Source: Frondihabitans sp. PAMC 28766
GTDB taxonomy: Bacteria > Actinomycetota > Actinomycetes > Actinomycetales > Microbacteriaceae
Reading direction: 5' to 3'
Assembly: GCF_001577365.1 (NCBI RefSeq)
Contig: NZ_CP014513.1
Coordinates: 1,054,001 to 1,118,000, forward strand
Length of the DNA stretch: 64,000 nt
Translations under genes and position numbers: made by a program
The notes under the pieces: generated by a model
Databases searched by the model: none
What the model was told of the DNA's origin: nothing
What the model saw: only the letters and a program-made list of their open reading frames with translations
Shown here: positions 40,594 through 47,949 of the stretch, piece after piece
Numbering within the stretch: the first letter of the stretch is position 1
How the letters are laid out: each line of letters begins with the position of its first letter

Positions 40594-41415
40594 CTAGAGC
40601 GCGGCGACGAAGGCGTCGAGGCGGGCGAGCGTGCGCTCGGGCTGCTCCAGCTGGGGCAGGTGGCCGGCCTCGGCGATGAGCTCGAAGCGGGCGTCGCCGA
40701 AGGCCTCGGCGTAGGCGCGGCCGTAGCTCGGCGGGAAGACGCGGTCGCTCTCGCCCCAAAGCACCAGCGTGGGCACCTGGACGCCGGGCAGGCGCTCGAG
40801 CAGCGACGGGTCGTGCATGTAGGGGTCGCCCGCGATCGAGCCCATGGTCGCCATGTTCGCGCGCTGGGCGGCGATCTGCTCGGGCGACTGCGTGGCCGGG
40901 TCGACGAAGAAGCGGTCGGCGTCGTGCCACGAGTGCTCGGCGATCTCACGAGGGGTGAGGGCGAAGAACTGGACGAAGTCTTCGCCGGGGATCTTCACAC
41001 CCGCGCCGTCGATCACCACGGCGGCGCCGACGCGAGCGGGCTCGCCGGCCGGCCGCGTGGCATCCTGCGCCGCCAGCTCGGACGTGAGCCAGCCGCCGAG
41101 CGACGAGCCGATCACGACGACGTCGGTCAGCCCTTCGGCCGCCAGCAGGTCGAGCAGGAGGGTGGCGTAGGCCGGGACGCTGGTCAGCGACGCGGCGCGC
41201 GGCGCGCCGTTCCACCCGGGGAGCGTGGGGAGGAGGGCGCGGTGGCCGGTGTCGGCCGCATGCTGCGCGATGCCGCGGACGGTGAAGGGGCCGCCGCCGC
41301 CGTGCAGCACGAGCACTGCGGGGGCGCCGGGCGCGGGGGTGGACGGCGCGAAGTCGTCGAGGGTTAGTGGGACGCCGTCGGTGGGCGTCAGGATTCTGGT
41401 GGTCGTCTCGGTCAT
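40594..41415 (-). CDS. alpha/beta hydrolase
   Basis: 273 aa. Oxyanion segment LVLHGGGGPFTVRG (residues 35-48), nucleophile elbow GSSLGGW with S105, acid and base in PTLVLWGESDRVFPP and AEAGHLPQLEQPE. Cytoplasmic esterase-like hydrolase. It is divergent from a MarR regulator, with a palindromic site in between, so it is probably repressed by it. Confidence 0.92.
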   Translation of the reverse strand: MTETTTRILTPTDGVPLTLDDFAPSTPAPGAPAVLVLHGGGGPFTVRGIAQHAADTGHRALLPTLPGWNGAPRAASLTSVPAYATLLLDLLAAEGLTDVVVIGSSLGGWLTSELAAQDATRPAGEPARVGAAVVIDGAGVKIPGEDFVQFFALTPREIAEHSWHDADRFFVDPATQSPEQIAAQRANMATMGSIAGDPYMHDPSLLERLPGVQVPTLVLWGESDRVFPPSYGRAYAEAFGDARFELIAEAGHLPQLEQPERTLARLDAFVAAL

Positions 41416-41430
41416 GTCGGCGAGTCTAAA

Positions 41431-41455
41431 TCAACATGTTGATATAAACAAGTTG
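41431..41455. promoter_or_regulatory. MarR operator candidate
   Basis: TCAACATGTTGA (41431-41442) is a perfect dyad. AACAAGTTG (41447-41455) is a second, imperfect CAAC-GTTG site 4 nt on. It lies in the 53-bp divergent promoter region and abuts the -10 of marR, so binding would block both genes. This is the usual plan of MarR/emrR-type circuits. Confidence 0.65.
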
Positions 41456-41456
41456 C

Positions 41457-41462
41457 TAAACT
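41457..41462 (+). promoter_or_regulatory. -10 box TAAACT, leaderless marR
   Basis: TAAACT, GTGGTC, ATG 41469. It lies directly beside the operator-like dyads, supporting autoregulation. Confidence 0.55.
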
Positions 41463-41468
41463 GTGGTC

Positions 41469-41873
41469 ATGGTCTCCCTTCTCGAACTCGGCCGCGCCGT
41501 CAAGCAGGCGCAGTGGCGCCACCACCGCGCCATGGACCGCCGGCTCGCCGAGATCGGTACGACGCTGACCCAGTGGGACGCCCTGCGTGCCATCGCCCGG
41601 CAGCCCGGCGCCTCGGCGCACGAACTGGCGATGGCCACCTTCCAGAGCGATCAGGCGTTCGGCACGCTCGCGGGGCGACTGGCGGCGCAGGATCTCATCG
41701 TGCGGGCTCCGGGGTCCGGCCGCCGGGTGGAGCACCGGCTGACGCCTGCGGGGGCGGCGATGCTGGCGGCCGGCACCGCCGTGGCCGAGCGGTTCCTCGT
41801 GGGCTCGTTCGAGTCGCTCGACGACGCCGAGCGGGCAACCCTCTACGACCTGCTGAACCGCCTGGGCGGGTAG
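41469..41873 (+). CDS. MarR-family regulator
   Basis: 134 aa. The winged helix spans about residues 35-105: TQWDALRAIARQPGASAHELAMATFQSDQAFGTLAGRLAAQDLIVR with the wing GSGRRVEHRLTPAGAAML. It lacks cysteines, so it is not an OhrR-type thiol sensor and probably binds a small ligand. ATG 41469 is set by the -10 box. The partner is the divergent alpha/beta hydrolase. Confidence 0.92.
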   Translation: MVSLLELGRAVKQAQWRHHRAMDRRLAEIGTTLTQWDALRAIARQPGASAHELAMATFQSDQAFGTLAGRLAAQDLIVRAPGSGRRVEHRLTPAGAAMLAAGTAVAERFLVGSFESLDDAERATLYDLLNRLGG

Positions 41874-41901
41874 CGCAGGCCCAAACGGGCCCGGGGCTCG
41901 C

Positions 41902-41964
41902 TTGCGAGATCGCAGTTCAGCCGAGCATCGGGGTGGCGGGCGGGTCGAAGTGCGATCTCGCGCT
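41902..41964. terminator. inverted repeat at convergent junction
   Basis: GCGAGATCGCA (41904-41914) pairs with TGCGATCTCGC (41951-41961), extended by TTC/GAA next to the loop. It lies between the marR stop and the stop of the SIMPL gene, so it can act on both strands. Confidence 0.55.
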
Positions 41965-41999
41965 CGTGCTCTGTGGCGACCGCGGCGCCGGCGAACCCG

Positions 42000-42647
42000 T
42001 CAGGCGGTGAAGTCGGCGGAGATCGTGACCGTCACCTCGATGTCGGGCGGCGTGAGGTCGAACGATGCCCCGTCGTGGGCGGCCGACTTCATCATCATCG
42101 CCTCCCGCGCGAAGGCACCGCTGCCACCACCGCCGCCGGGTCGCAGCCCCTCCTCATACAGGCGGTCGAGCAGCGGGGCGCCCACGTCGAGAGCAGCGGC
42201 GTAGTCGGCGGCGCGATCCGTGGCATCCTGCACCGCCTCGAACCGCGCCGAGCGGGCCAGGGCGCGACGCGTGGCGGGGTGGAGCTGCCACGTGAGGCCG
42301 TCGATCTCGACCAGCTCGGTTTCGGCGAGACGGCCGCCGAGGGCGCCGAGCTGCACGAAGTCGGTGACGACGAGGTCGAGCGAGACGCGCGCCCGGGCCT
42401 GCACGACTGGCTCGTCACGGCCCTGGCGGTACTCGCGGATCGTGTCGCTGACGAGGCCGGTCGACGTGTGCGACGGGGCCGAGTCGCCCAGCGCATCGAG
42501 GTCGGCGAGCAGCCCGGCGTGCGCCTCCGATACCTGGCGCGCGACGCCGGCTCGGTCGTCGCCGGTGGCCGTCACGGCTACGTGCAGGTTTGCCGACTCG
42601 GCAGGATGCGAGGCGGTCGCCGTGCCACCCACCACGAAAGTCGTCAT
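42000..42647 (-). CDS. SIMPL-domain (DUF541) protein
   Basis: 215 aa, no signal peptide. GTATASHPAESANLHVAVTATGDD at the start, ARARVSLDLVVTDFVQLGALGGRLAE in the middle and FDLTPPDIEVTVTISADF at the end follow the SIMPL/DUF541 fold. Members form multimers; BP26 and mouse SIMPL are examples, but bacterial roles are unclear. A Gly-rich insert (GGGGGSG) sits near residue 170. Confidence 0.85.
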   Translation of the reverse strand: MTTFVVGGTATASHPAESANLHVAVTATGDDRAGVARQVSEAHAGLLADLDALGDSAPSHTSTGLVSDTIREYRQGRDEPVVQARARVSLDLVVTDFVQLGALGGRLAETELVEIDGLTWQLHPATRRALARSARFEAVQDATDRAADYAAALDVGAPLLDRLYEEGLRPGGGGGSGAFAREAMMMKSAAHDGASFDLTPPDIEVTVTISADFTA

Positions 42648-42716
42648 GACGACATCCTGCCCCCGTCACCCGTCACCCGTCACCAGCCACCCGCCGCCCG
42701 CGCGCTCGGCGACGGG

Positions 42717-43367
42717 TCAGGCCGGGTGCACCCGGGCGATGAAGCCGTTGACGTCGTCGAGCTCCTCCTGCGAGATGCCGTGGGCGAGCCCCGGGTAGAC
42801 GTTCTCTTCGACATCGGTGTGCGCGGCGAGCCAGGCCGAGGTGCGCTCGACCGCGTCGCCGGGTATCACCCGGTCGGCGTCGCCGTGCCCGTAGAAGACC
42901 TTTGGCCGCGCGGCTGCGACGGCGTCGTCGACCGAGGACGTGGCACCGGGCACCACGAAGCCGGCGAGCACCACGGCGAAATCGAAGACGGTGGGCCGCT
43001 TGCGCAGCAGTTGCAGCGAGAGCGAGCCGCCCTGCGAGAAACCGAGCAGCGAGACGGCGGGGTGGGCTCCTGCCAGCGAGTCGATGAACGCCAGCACGGC
43101 GTCAGCCGCCTCGTCGACCGGCGCGTAGTCGGGGGTGCCCGGCTGCGAGAGCGGGTACCACGACCAGCCGTTGCCGTTCGCTGCGCCGGGGTAGGGCAGT
43201 GGGGCTCGGAGCGACGCGTACGCGAACTCCGGCGAGAGGTACGGCGCGAGCCCGATGAGGTCGCCCTCGTGCGAGCCCACACCGTGAAGCAGCACCACGA
43301 GGGGCTTGCCGCGCCGCTCGTCTTCGGGCAGGGACCAGCGGACGGCGGACGTGTCGATCAAGACCAT
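42717..43367 (-). CDS. phospholipase/carboxylesterase-type hydrolase
   Basis: 216 aa. HGVGSHEGDLIGLAPYL (residues 29-45) gives the oxyanion hole, GFSQGG the nucleophile S111, KVFYGHGDADRVIP the Asp, and GLAHGISQEEL the His. This is the YpfH/EstB-like carboxylesterase group. The start ATG 43367 lies six bases from a TACGCT box. The neighbouring SIMPL gene is 69 nt downstream in the same direction. Confidence 0.92.
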   Translation of the reverse strand: MVLIDTSAVRWSLPEDERRGKPLVVLLHGVGSHEGDLIGLAPYLSPEFAYASLRAPLPYPGAANGNGWSWYPLSQPGTPDYAPVDEAADAVLAFIDSLAGAHPAVSLLGFSQGGSLSLQLLRKRPTVFDFAVVLAGFVVPGATSSVDDAVAAARPKVFYGHGDADRVIPGDAVERTSAWLAAHTDVEENVYPGLAHGISQEELDDVNGFIARVHPA

Positions 43368-43373
43368 GCCAAA

Positions 43374-43379
43374 AGCGTA
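43374..43379 (-). promoter_or_regulatory. -10 box TACGCT, leaderless esterase
   Basis: Minus strand TACGCT, TTTGGC, ATG 43367. It is divergent from the NUDIX promoter 40 bp away. Confidence 0.55.
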
Positions 43380-43415
43380 TCGGCCGTTCGTCACACGTTC
43401 GGAACATCCGGCAGG

Positions 43416-43422
43416 TAAGAAT
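43416..43422 (+). promoter_or_regulatory. -10 box TAAGAAT, leaderless NUDIX gene
   Basis: TAAGAAT followed by GGGGC and ATG 43428. The GGGG tract is too close to the ATG to work as a normal Shine-Dalgarno sequence. Confidence 0.5.
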
Positions 43423-43427
43423 GGGGC

Positions 43428-43985
43428 ATGAGTTCTGTGCGCACGCCTGACCCCGATGGGGCCGACCCCAACTCCGCCTGGCTCTCCGAAGAGGAGCTCT
43501 TCGAGATCCGGCAGCGCCTGCCGATCCTCTACGTCGAGGCCGTGCCGGTGCGCGTCAACGGCGAAGGCGTCGTCACCGAGGTCGGCGTGCTGCTGCGCGC
43601 CGACAGTGAGGGCGCGATGACCAGGATGCTGGTGTCCGGGCGCGTCATGTACGGCGAGTCGCTGCGGACGGCGCTGTTCCGGCACCTCGAGAAGGACCTC
43701 GGCCCGATGGCCTTCCCGCAGTTGCCGCCGTCGCCGGTGCCGTTCTCGGTGGCCGAGTACTTCCCCTTCCCGGGCGCCTCGGTCTACACCGACGAGCGCC
43801 AGCACGCGGTGTCGCTGGCATATGTGGTGCCGGTCACGGGCACCTGCGACCCGCGACAGGACGCCCTCGAGATCACCTGGATGAGCCCCCTCGTCGCGGC
43901 CAGCCCCGAGGTGTCCGCCGAGATGGAGGGCGGCCGCGGGGCGCTTCTGCGCACGGCCCTCGCCTCGGTCGGCGCGCTCAGCTGA
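43428..43985 (+). CDS. DUF4916/NUDIX-like protein
   Basis: 185 aa. WLSEEELFEIRQRLPILYVEAVPVRV starts the domain, followed by SGRVMYGESLRTALFRHLEKDLGP, in which the NUDIX helix is altered: the REx2EE core is replaced by RTALFRHLEKDLG. AYVVPVTGTCDPRQDALEITWMSP closes the fold. This matches DUF4916, a NUDIX-derived actinobacterial family. Nucleotide hydrolysis is uncertain because the catalytic box is incomplete. Confidence 0.85.
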   Translation: MSSVRTPDPDGADPNSAWLSEEELFEIRQRLPILYVEAVPVRVNGEGVVTEVGVLLRADSEGAMTRMLVSGRVMYGESLRTALFRHLEKDLGPMAFPQLPPSPVPFSVAEYFPFPGASVYTDERQHAVSLAYVVPVTGTCDPRQDALEITWMSPLVAASPEVSAEMEGGRGALLRTALASVGALS

Positions 43986-44004
43986 CCCGGGAGGCGGCAG
44001 GCCC

Positions 44005-45423
44005 ATGACCGTCAACGGCGACGTCTCGTTCTGGTACGCCGAGTCGGGGTTGCCCGCCGCGCGCCCGCCGCTCGACGGCGACCGCGCGGCCGACGTGGCG
44101 ATCGTCGGGGCGGGCTACACCGGCCTGTGGGCGGCCTATGCCCTGAAGCGCGCCGACCCGTCGCTCGACATCATCGTCGTCGAACGCCGTTTCGCAGGCT
44201 TCGGAGCCTCGGGCCGCAACGGCGGCTGGCTCACCAACAGCATCACCGGCGGTCGCGAGCAGTACCTCGCGTCGCACGGCCGTGCGCTCGTGGGCCGCTT
44301 CCAGACACTCATGAACGAGGCCGTCGACGAGGTCGCCTCGGTGTGCGCCGCCGAAGGCATCGACGCCGACCTTGTGAAGGGCGGCGAGCTGACGGTGGCT
44401 CGTACTCCGGCGCAGCGGGCGCGGCTCGAGGCCTTCGCGGCGTCCGAGGCCGAGTTTGCCGAGGCAGGCACAACACTCCTGACGGCCGCCGACACCGACG
44501 CACGCCTCAGGATCGAGGGCACGCTCGCCGGGTTGCACCACCCCCACGCAGCCCGGATCCAGCCCGCGAAGCTCGTGCAGGGGCTCGCGGCGGCGGTGGA
44601 GCGCCTCGGGGTGACAATCGTCGAGGGCACCACCGTCACGGAGATCCGGCCGCGGGTGCCTCGGGGCGGCGGGCCGCGCGACGCCGCGCTCGTCACCGAT
44701 CGCGGCACCGTCACCGCCCGCCACGTGATTCGGGCGACCGAAGGCTTCACGGCCGACCTCGCCGGCGCCCACCGCGAGTGGCTGCCGCTCAACTCGTCGA
44801 TGATCGCGACCGAGCCGCTGCCCGCCTCGGTGTGGGGCCAGCTCGGCTGGGAGCACCGCGACGTGGTCGGCGACATGGCGCACGTGTACATGTACGCGCA
44901 GCGCACCGCCGACGACCGCATCGCGCTCGGCGGCCGCGGGGTCCCGTACCGCTACGGCTCACGAGTCGACAGCGACGGGCGCACTCGGGCGCGGACCGTG
45001 GCCGAACTGACGGCGATCCTGCACGAGATGTTCCCTGCGGCGGCTTCTGCCCGCATCGACCACGCCTGGTCGGGCGTGCTCGGAGTGCCCCGCGACTGGC
45101 GCGCCACTGTCGGCCTCGACCGAGCGACCGGCCTCGGCTGGGCCGGCGGCTATGTCGGCACCGGTGTCACCACGACCAACCTCGCTGGGCGCACCCTCGC
45201 CGACCTGGTGCTGCAGGATCGCGACGCCCGTCACGCTTCGGAGCTCGTCACCATGCCCTGGGTCGGTCACCGTGCGGACGCCTGGGAGCCCGAACCCCTC
45301 CGCTGGCTCGGTGTCACCGCCATCTACGCCGCCTACCGCTGGGCCGACCGGTCGGAGGAGCGGCGCGGCACCCCGCGCTCGAGCGCTTTCGCAGCCCTGG
45401 CCGACCGCATCTCCGGCCACTAG
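44005..45423 (+). CDS. FAD-dependent oxidoreductase (DAO family)
   Basis: 472 aa. The dinucleotide motif GAGYTGLWAAYAL (residues 35-47), ERRFAGFGASGRNGGW and the C-terminal GLGWAGGYVGTGVTTTNLAGRTLADL identify a D-amino-acid-oxidase-fold enzyme, close to PuuB/OrdL-like gamma-glutamylputrescine oxidases. It oxidises an amine or amino acid, and the exact substrate is not visible. It follows the NUDIX gene after 19 nt with no terminator, so co-transcription is likely. Confidence 0.92.
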   Translation: MTVNGDVSFWYAESGLPAARPPLDGDRAADVAIVGAGYTGLWAAYALKRADPSLDIIVVERRFAGFGASGRNGGWLTNSITGGREQYLASHGRALVGRFQTLMNEAVDEVASVCAAEGIDADLVKGGELTVARTPAQRARLEAFAASEAEFAEAGTTLLTAADTDARLRIEGTLAGLHHPHAARIQPAKLVQGLAAAVERLGVTIVEGTTVTEIRPRVPRGGGPRDAALVTDRGTVTARHVIRATEGFTADLAGAHREWLPLNSSMIATEPLPASVWGQLGWEHRDVVGDMAHVYMYAQRTADDRIALGGRGVPYRYGSRVDSDGRTRARTVAELTAILHEMFPAAASARIDHAWSGVLGVPRDWRATVGLDRATGLGWAGGYVGTGVTTTNLAGRTLADLVLQDRDARHASELVTMPWVGHRADAWEPEPLRWLGVTAIYAAYRWADRSEERRGTPRSSAFAALADRISGH

Positions 45424-45436
45424 CCTTCGCGGGCGC

Positions 45437-45492
45437 CGAGTGGGCAGAAAATGCGGATTTGCGGGTCGATTTCCGCATTTTCTGCCCACTCG
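45437..45492. terminator. 56-bp hairpin, perfect 21-bp arms
   Basis: Left arm CGAGTGGGCAGAAAATGCGG plus A, right arm its exact complement, 14-nt loop. It is placed between two convergent genes (stops at 45423 and 45504). The A-tract and T-tract in the stem give a U-rich 3' side on either strand. Confidence 0.75.
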
Positions 45493-45503
45493 ATAGCGGG
45501 CTG

Positions 45504-45710
45504 CTACTCGCCTGCCGACGCCTCCGGGTCCGCGACTCGACGCCGATCGCGCCGTTTCACGGCCATGACCACGAAGGCAGGCACCGCTACCAGCGCCGGG
45601 CTGGCCGCTCGGATCGCTGAGATCGGCTCGGAGTCTCCGAAGCCGGCGAGTGCGTACGTTCCGGCGATGGCGAGTGCGGCACTCAGCACAATGATGATTG
45701 AGCTTTTCAT
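45504..45710 (-). CDS. 68-aa two-helix membrane protein
   Basis: Helix 1 IIIVLSAALAIAGTYALAGF (residues 5-24) and helix 2 ASPALVAVPAFVVMAVK (36-52), then a basic tail RRDRRR. GGAGGG 7 nt before ATG 45710 is a strong ribosome site. It starts 25 nt after the stop of the exported protein gene upstream, so the two form an operon. A protective or accessory role for that protein is a guess. Family not recognised. Confidence 0.65.
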   Translation of the reverse strand: MKSSIIIVLSAALAIAGTYALAGFGDSEPISAIRAASPALVAVPAFVVMAVKRRDRRRVADPEASAGE

Positions 45711-45735
45711 GTCTATGCCCTCCTAGTCGTTGTCG

Positions 45736-46290
45736 TCATGCGACGCACGATGACGTGAATTCGCCGTTGAGGAGTACGCGCAGGTTTGGCTTCGAGCCCT
45801 TGCAAATTCCGTGCGCACGGACGTATGTCATACCAATGGCAAGAGCCGAGCCGATGGCAGCACACGCGACCCACCCGATGGCGGGAATATTGCAGAGGGC
45901 AGCGCCGAGAGCCACTGCCCCACCGTTGAGGAGCGCTTGCTGGTCCGTCTTGTTCAACTTGATGAAGATGGTTGAGCCACTAACCCCGGACGACAAGCGG
46001 CTGGTCGCTACAGGGACGCCAATCGTCGAGCCGCTCGGCAAGATGAATGTTTCGAGCTGCTCGCCTCCCGCCACGGCGTTGACGCGGGGAAGCTCACTCG
46101 AAGTGAGATGAGCGCGCATCGATCCGATCTGCGAATTGCTGAGGATCGCGGAGCCCGATTCAGGAATCGTCTCTGCGCTGGCTGGCCGTGCGACAGCGAT
46201 CGACAGAGCGGCTACGCATGCGAAGACGAGCATCAGAGCCAGCGCGTGAAAGCTCCGCGCACTGAGTCGAACCGAAAACTGAGTGTTCAT
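45736..46290 (-). CDS. exported Cys-containing protein, bacteriocin-like features
   Basis: 184 aa from ATG 46290, with GGGAGG 4 nt upstream. The signal peptide (LALMLVFACVAALSIAV) is predicted to be cut after ARPASA at about residue 39. The C-terminal 75 residues after KLNKTDQQALLNGGAVALGA form a small, Gly/Ala-rich hydrophobic hairpin with four cysteines (ALCNIPAIGWVACAAIG, GICKGSK, TSSCVA), reminiscent of membrane-active peptides. G+C is visibly lower (about 55%) than the window, suggesting recent transfer. The 68-aa membrane protein follows it. Function unknown. Confidence 0.7.
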   Translation of the reverse strand: MNTQFSVRLSARSFHALALMLVFACVAALSIAVARPASAETIPESGSAILSNSQIGSMRAHLTSSELPRVNAVAGGEQLETFILPSGSTIGVPVATSRLSSGVSGSTIFIKLNKTDQQALLNGGAVALGAALCNIPAIGWVACAAIGSALAIGMTYVRAHGICKGSKPNLRVLLNGEFTSSCVA

Positions 46291-46343
46291 ATTGCCTCCC
46301 ATCAGGTCAGGGCTGTCTGCCCCTGCAGTGAAGGTAGATTGCC

Positions 46344-46373
46344 AGAATACGAATTGCAAATTAACATTCTCAA
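46344..46373 (-). promoter_or_regulatory. promoter TTGAGA-N18-TATTCT
   Basis: Minus strand: -35 TTGAGA (46373-46368), 18 bp, -10 TATTCT (46349-46344). The start of transcription would be about 50 nt before ATG 46290. It is AT-rich and unlike other promoters here, in line with a foreign origin of the operon. Confidence 0.6.
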
Positions 46374-46431
46374 AAAGTGCGCGTACCCCGCGCCGAACGC
46401 ACGGAGGGGCGGCGGCTTAGTGTCGAAGGGG

Positions 46432-47949
46432 ATGTCGACTCCCACACTCTTCTGCCTCCACGCCCTCGGCTCGAGCGGGGGTGAGTTCGCGGCGCTCACC
46501 GCCGAACTCGGCGACACGTTCGACGTCGTCGCGATCGACCTGCCGGGGTTCGGCCACGCGTCGACAGCCACCGGCACGACGATCGACGAGATGGTGCGCC
46601 ACGTCATCCGCGAGATCAAGCAGCACCCGGCTGGCCGCTGGATGATCGTCGGCCACAGCATGGGCGGCAAGATCGCAACCCTCGTCGCGAAGCGCACTCT
46701 CGACGGCACAGCCGGGCTGTTCGGCCTGAGCGGCGTCGTGCTGCTCGCCGCCTCGCCGCCTTCACCCGAGCCGATGACCGACGAGAGCAGAGCGCAGTCG
46801 ATCGCGATGGCCGCCGACGGCCCGGTGAGTGCTGCGGACGCCCGCTCTTTCATCGACGACAACGTCGGGGCGCCGCTCGATGCAGCTGCAGACGCCCGTG
46901 CGCTCGACGACGTGCAACACTCCGACCCCGAGGCGTGGCGCGCCTGGTTCGAGCGCGGCAGCCGTGAAGACCACTTGGCCGCCGTCGGCACCCTCGACGT
47001 GCCGGCAGCCATCGTGGCGGGCGGCGCCGACGGTGACCTCGGCCCTGACGCGCAGCGCCGCCTCAACGCGCCCGTCTACCCGCGAGCAGACGTCACGGTG
47101 CTCGACGGGGCCGGCCATCTGCTTCCGTACGAGCGCCCGCGCGAGGTGGCCGACGTGATCCTGCGCCTGTGGAACGACCACGCCGGGCGCGGGCCCGTCG
47201 TGCCCGACGACGTCATCCGCACCATCGCGTCGGCCCGGACCAGCACGAAGACGCGGGCGATCCTGGCGAGGCGCGCGCTCGCCGACGAGCCCGACCACGC
47301 GCCGCGCTCGATGACGGCCGAGCAGCTCGCGACCTTCCGCGCCATCGCCGACCGGGTCGTGCCGCAGGGCTCGGGGCCCGAACAGCCCCACCCGCACGAC
47401 GCCATCGACATCGCCGCCCGGGTCGACTCGCAGCTCGCGAGGGAGCACTCCGACGGGTGGCGCAACGCGGCCCTGCCCCCTGATCCTGAGGCCTATCGCC
47501 TCGCTCTCGACGTGCTCGCCGACTTCGCCAGCCTGACCGAGACCGAGCAGGACGCCACGATCGAGGCCCTCATCGACGGCAGCTACGAGCCCGGCGGCGA
47601 CGCTGCGCTCGACGCGAAACAGCTGAGCCTGTGGTTCGAAGACTGCCGCGTCGACCTCGTGCGCACCTGGCTCGCGCACCCGGCGACGATGGCGCGCGTC
47701 GGCTTCGACGGCTACGCCAACGGCGGAGACCTGACCAGGATCCAGGGGTTCCAGCGCCTCGGTGCCGGCGAGCGTGAGGGCTGGGAGCCGGCGATGCCGG
47801 CCGCACCCGGAGCCGCGGCGGTGCCCGCTGCGTTCACAGCGACACAGGCTGCGACGACGGCACAGCCTGCGACGACGCCACAGGCTGCGACGACGGCAGA
47901 GGCTGCGACGACGCCACAGGCTGCGACGACGGCAGGAGAGACCCGATGA
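46432..47949 (+). CDS. alpha/beta hydrolase fused to gluconate 2-dehydrogenase subunit 3-like domain
   Basis: 505 aa. Residues 1-265 form an alpha/beta hydrolase (CLHALGSSGG; nucleophile S76 in GHSMGGK; base in DGAGHLLPYERP). Residues about 285-465 resemble gluconate 2-dehydrogenase subunit 3 (FRAIADRVVP, LADFASLTETEQDATIEAL, ARVGFDGYANGGD). A Pro/Ala/Thr tail of about 50 residues with PQAATTAEAATT repeats ends it. GTG 46420 is an alternative start. It overlaps the GMC oxidoreductase gene by 4 nt, so the second domain probably pairs with that flavoenzyme. The fusion is unusual. Confidence 0.82.
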   Translation: MSTPTLFCLHALGSSGGEFAALTAELGDTFDVVAIDLPGFGHASTATGTTIDEMVRHVIREIKQHPAGRWMIVGHSMGGKIATLVAKRTLDGTAGLFGLSGVVLLAASPPSPEPMTDESRAQSIAMAADGPVSAADARSFIDDNVGAPLDAAADARALDDVQHSDPEAWRAWFERGSREDHLAAVGTLDVPAAIVAGGADGDLGPDAQRRLNAPVYPRADVTVLDGAGHLLPYERPREVADVILRLWNDHAGRGPVVPDDVIRTIASARTSTKTRAILARRALADEPDHAPRSMTAEQLATFRAIADRVVPQGSGPEQPHPHDAIDIAARVDSQLAREHSDGWRNAALPPDPEAYRLALDVLADFASLTETEQDATIEALIDGSYEPGGDAALDAKQLSLWFEDCRVDLVRTWLAHPATMARVGFDGYANGGDLTRIQGFQRLGAGEREGWEPAMPAAPGAAAVPAAFTATQAATTAQPATTPQAATTAEAATTPQAATTAGETR

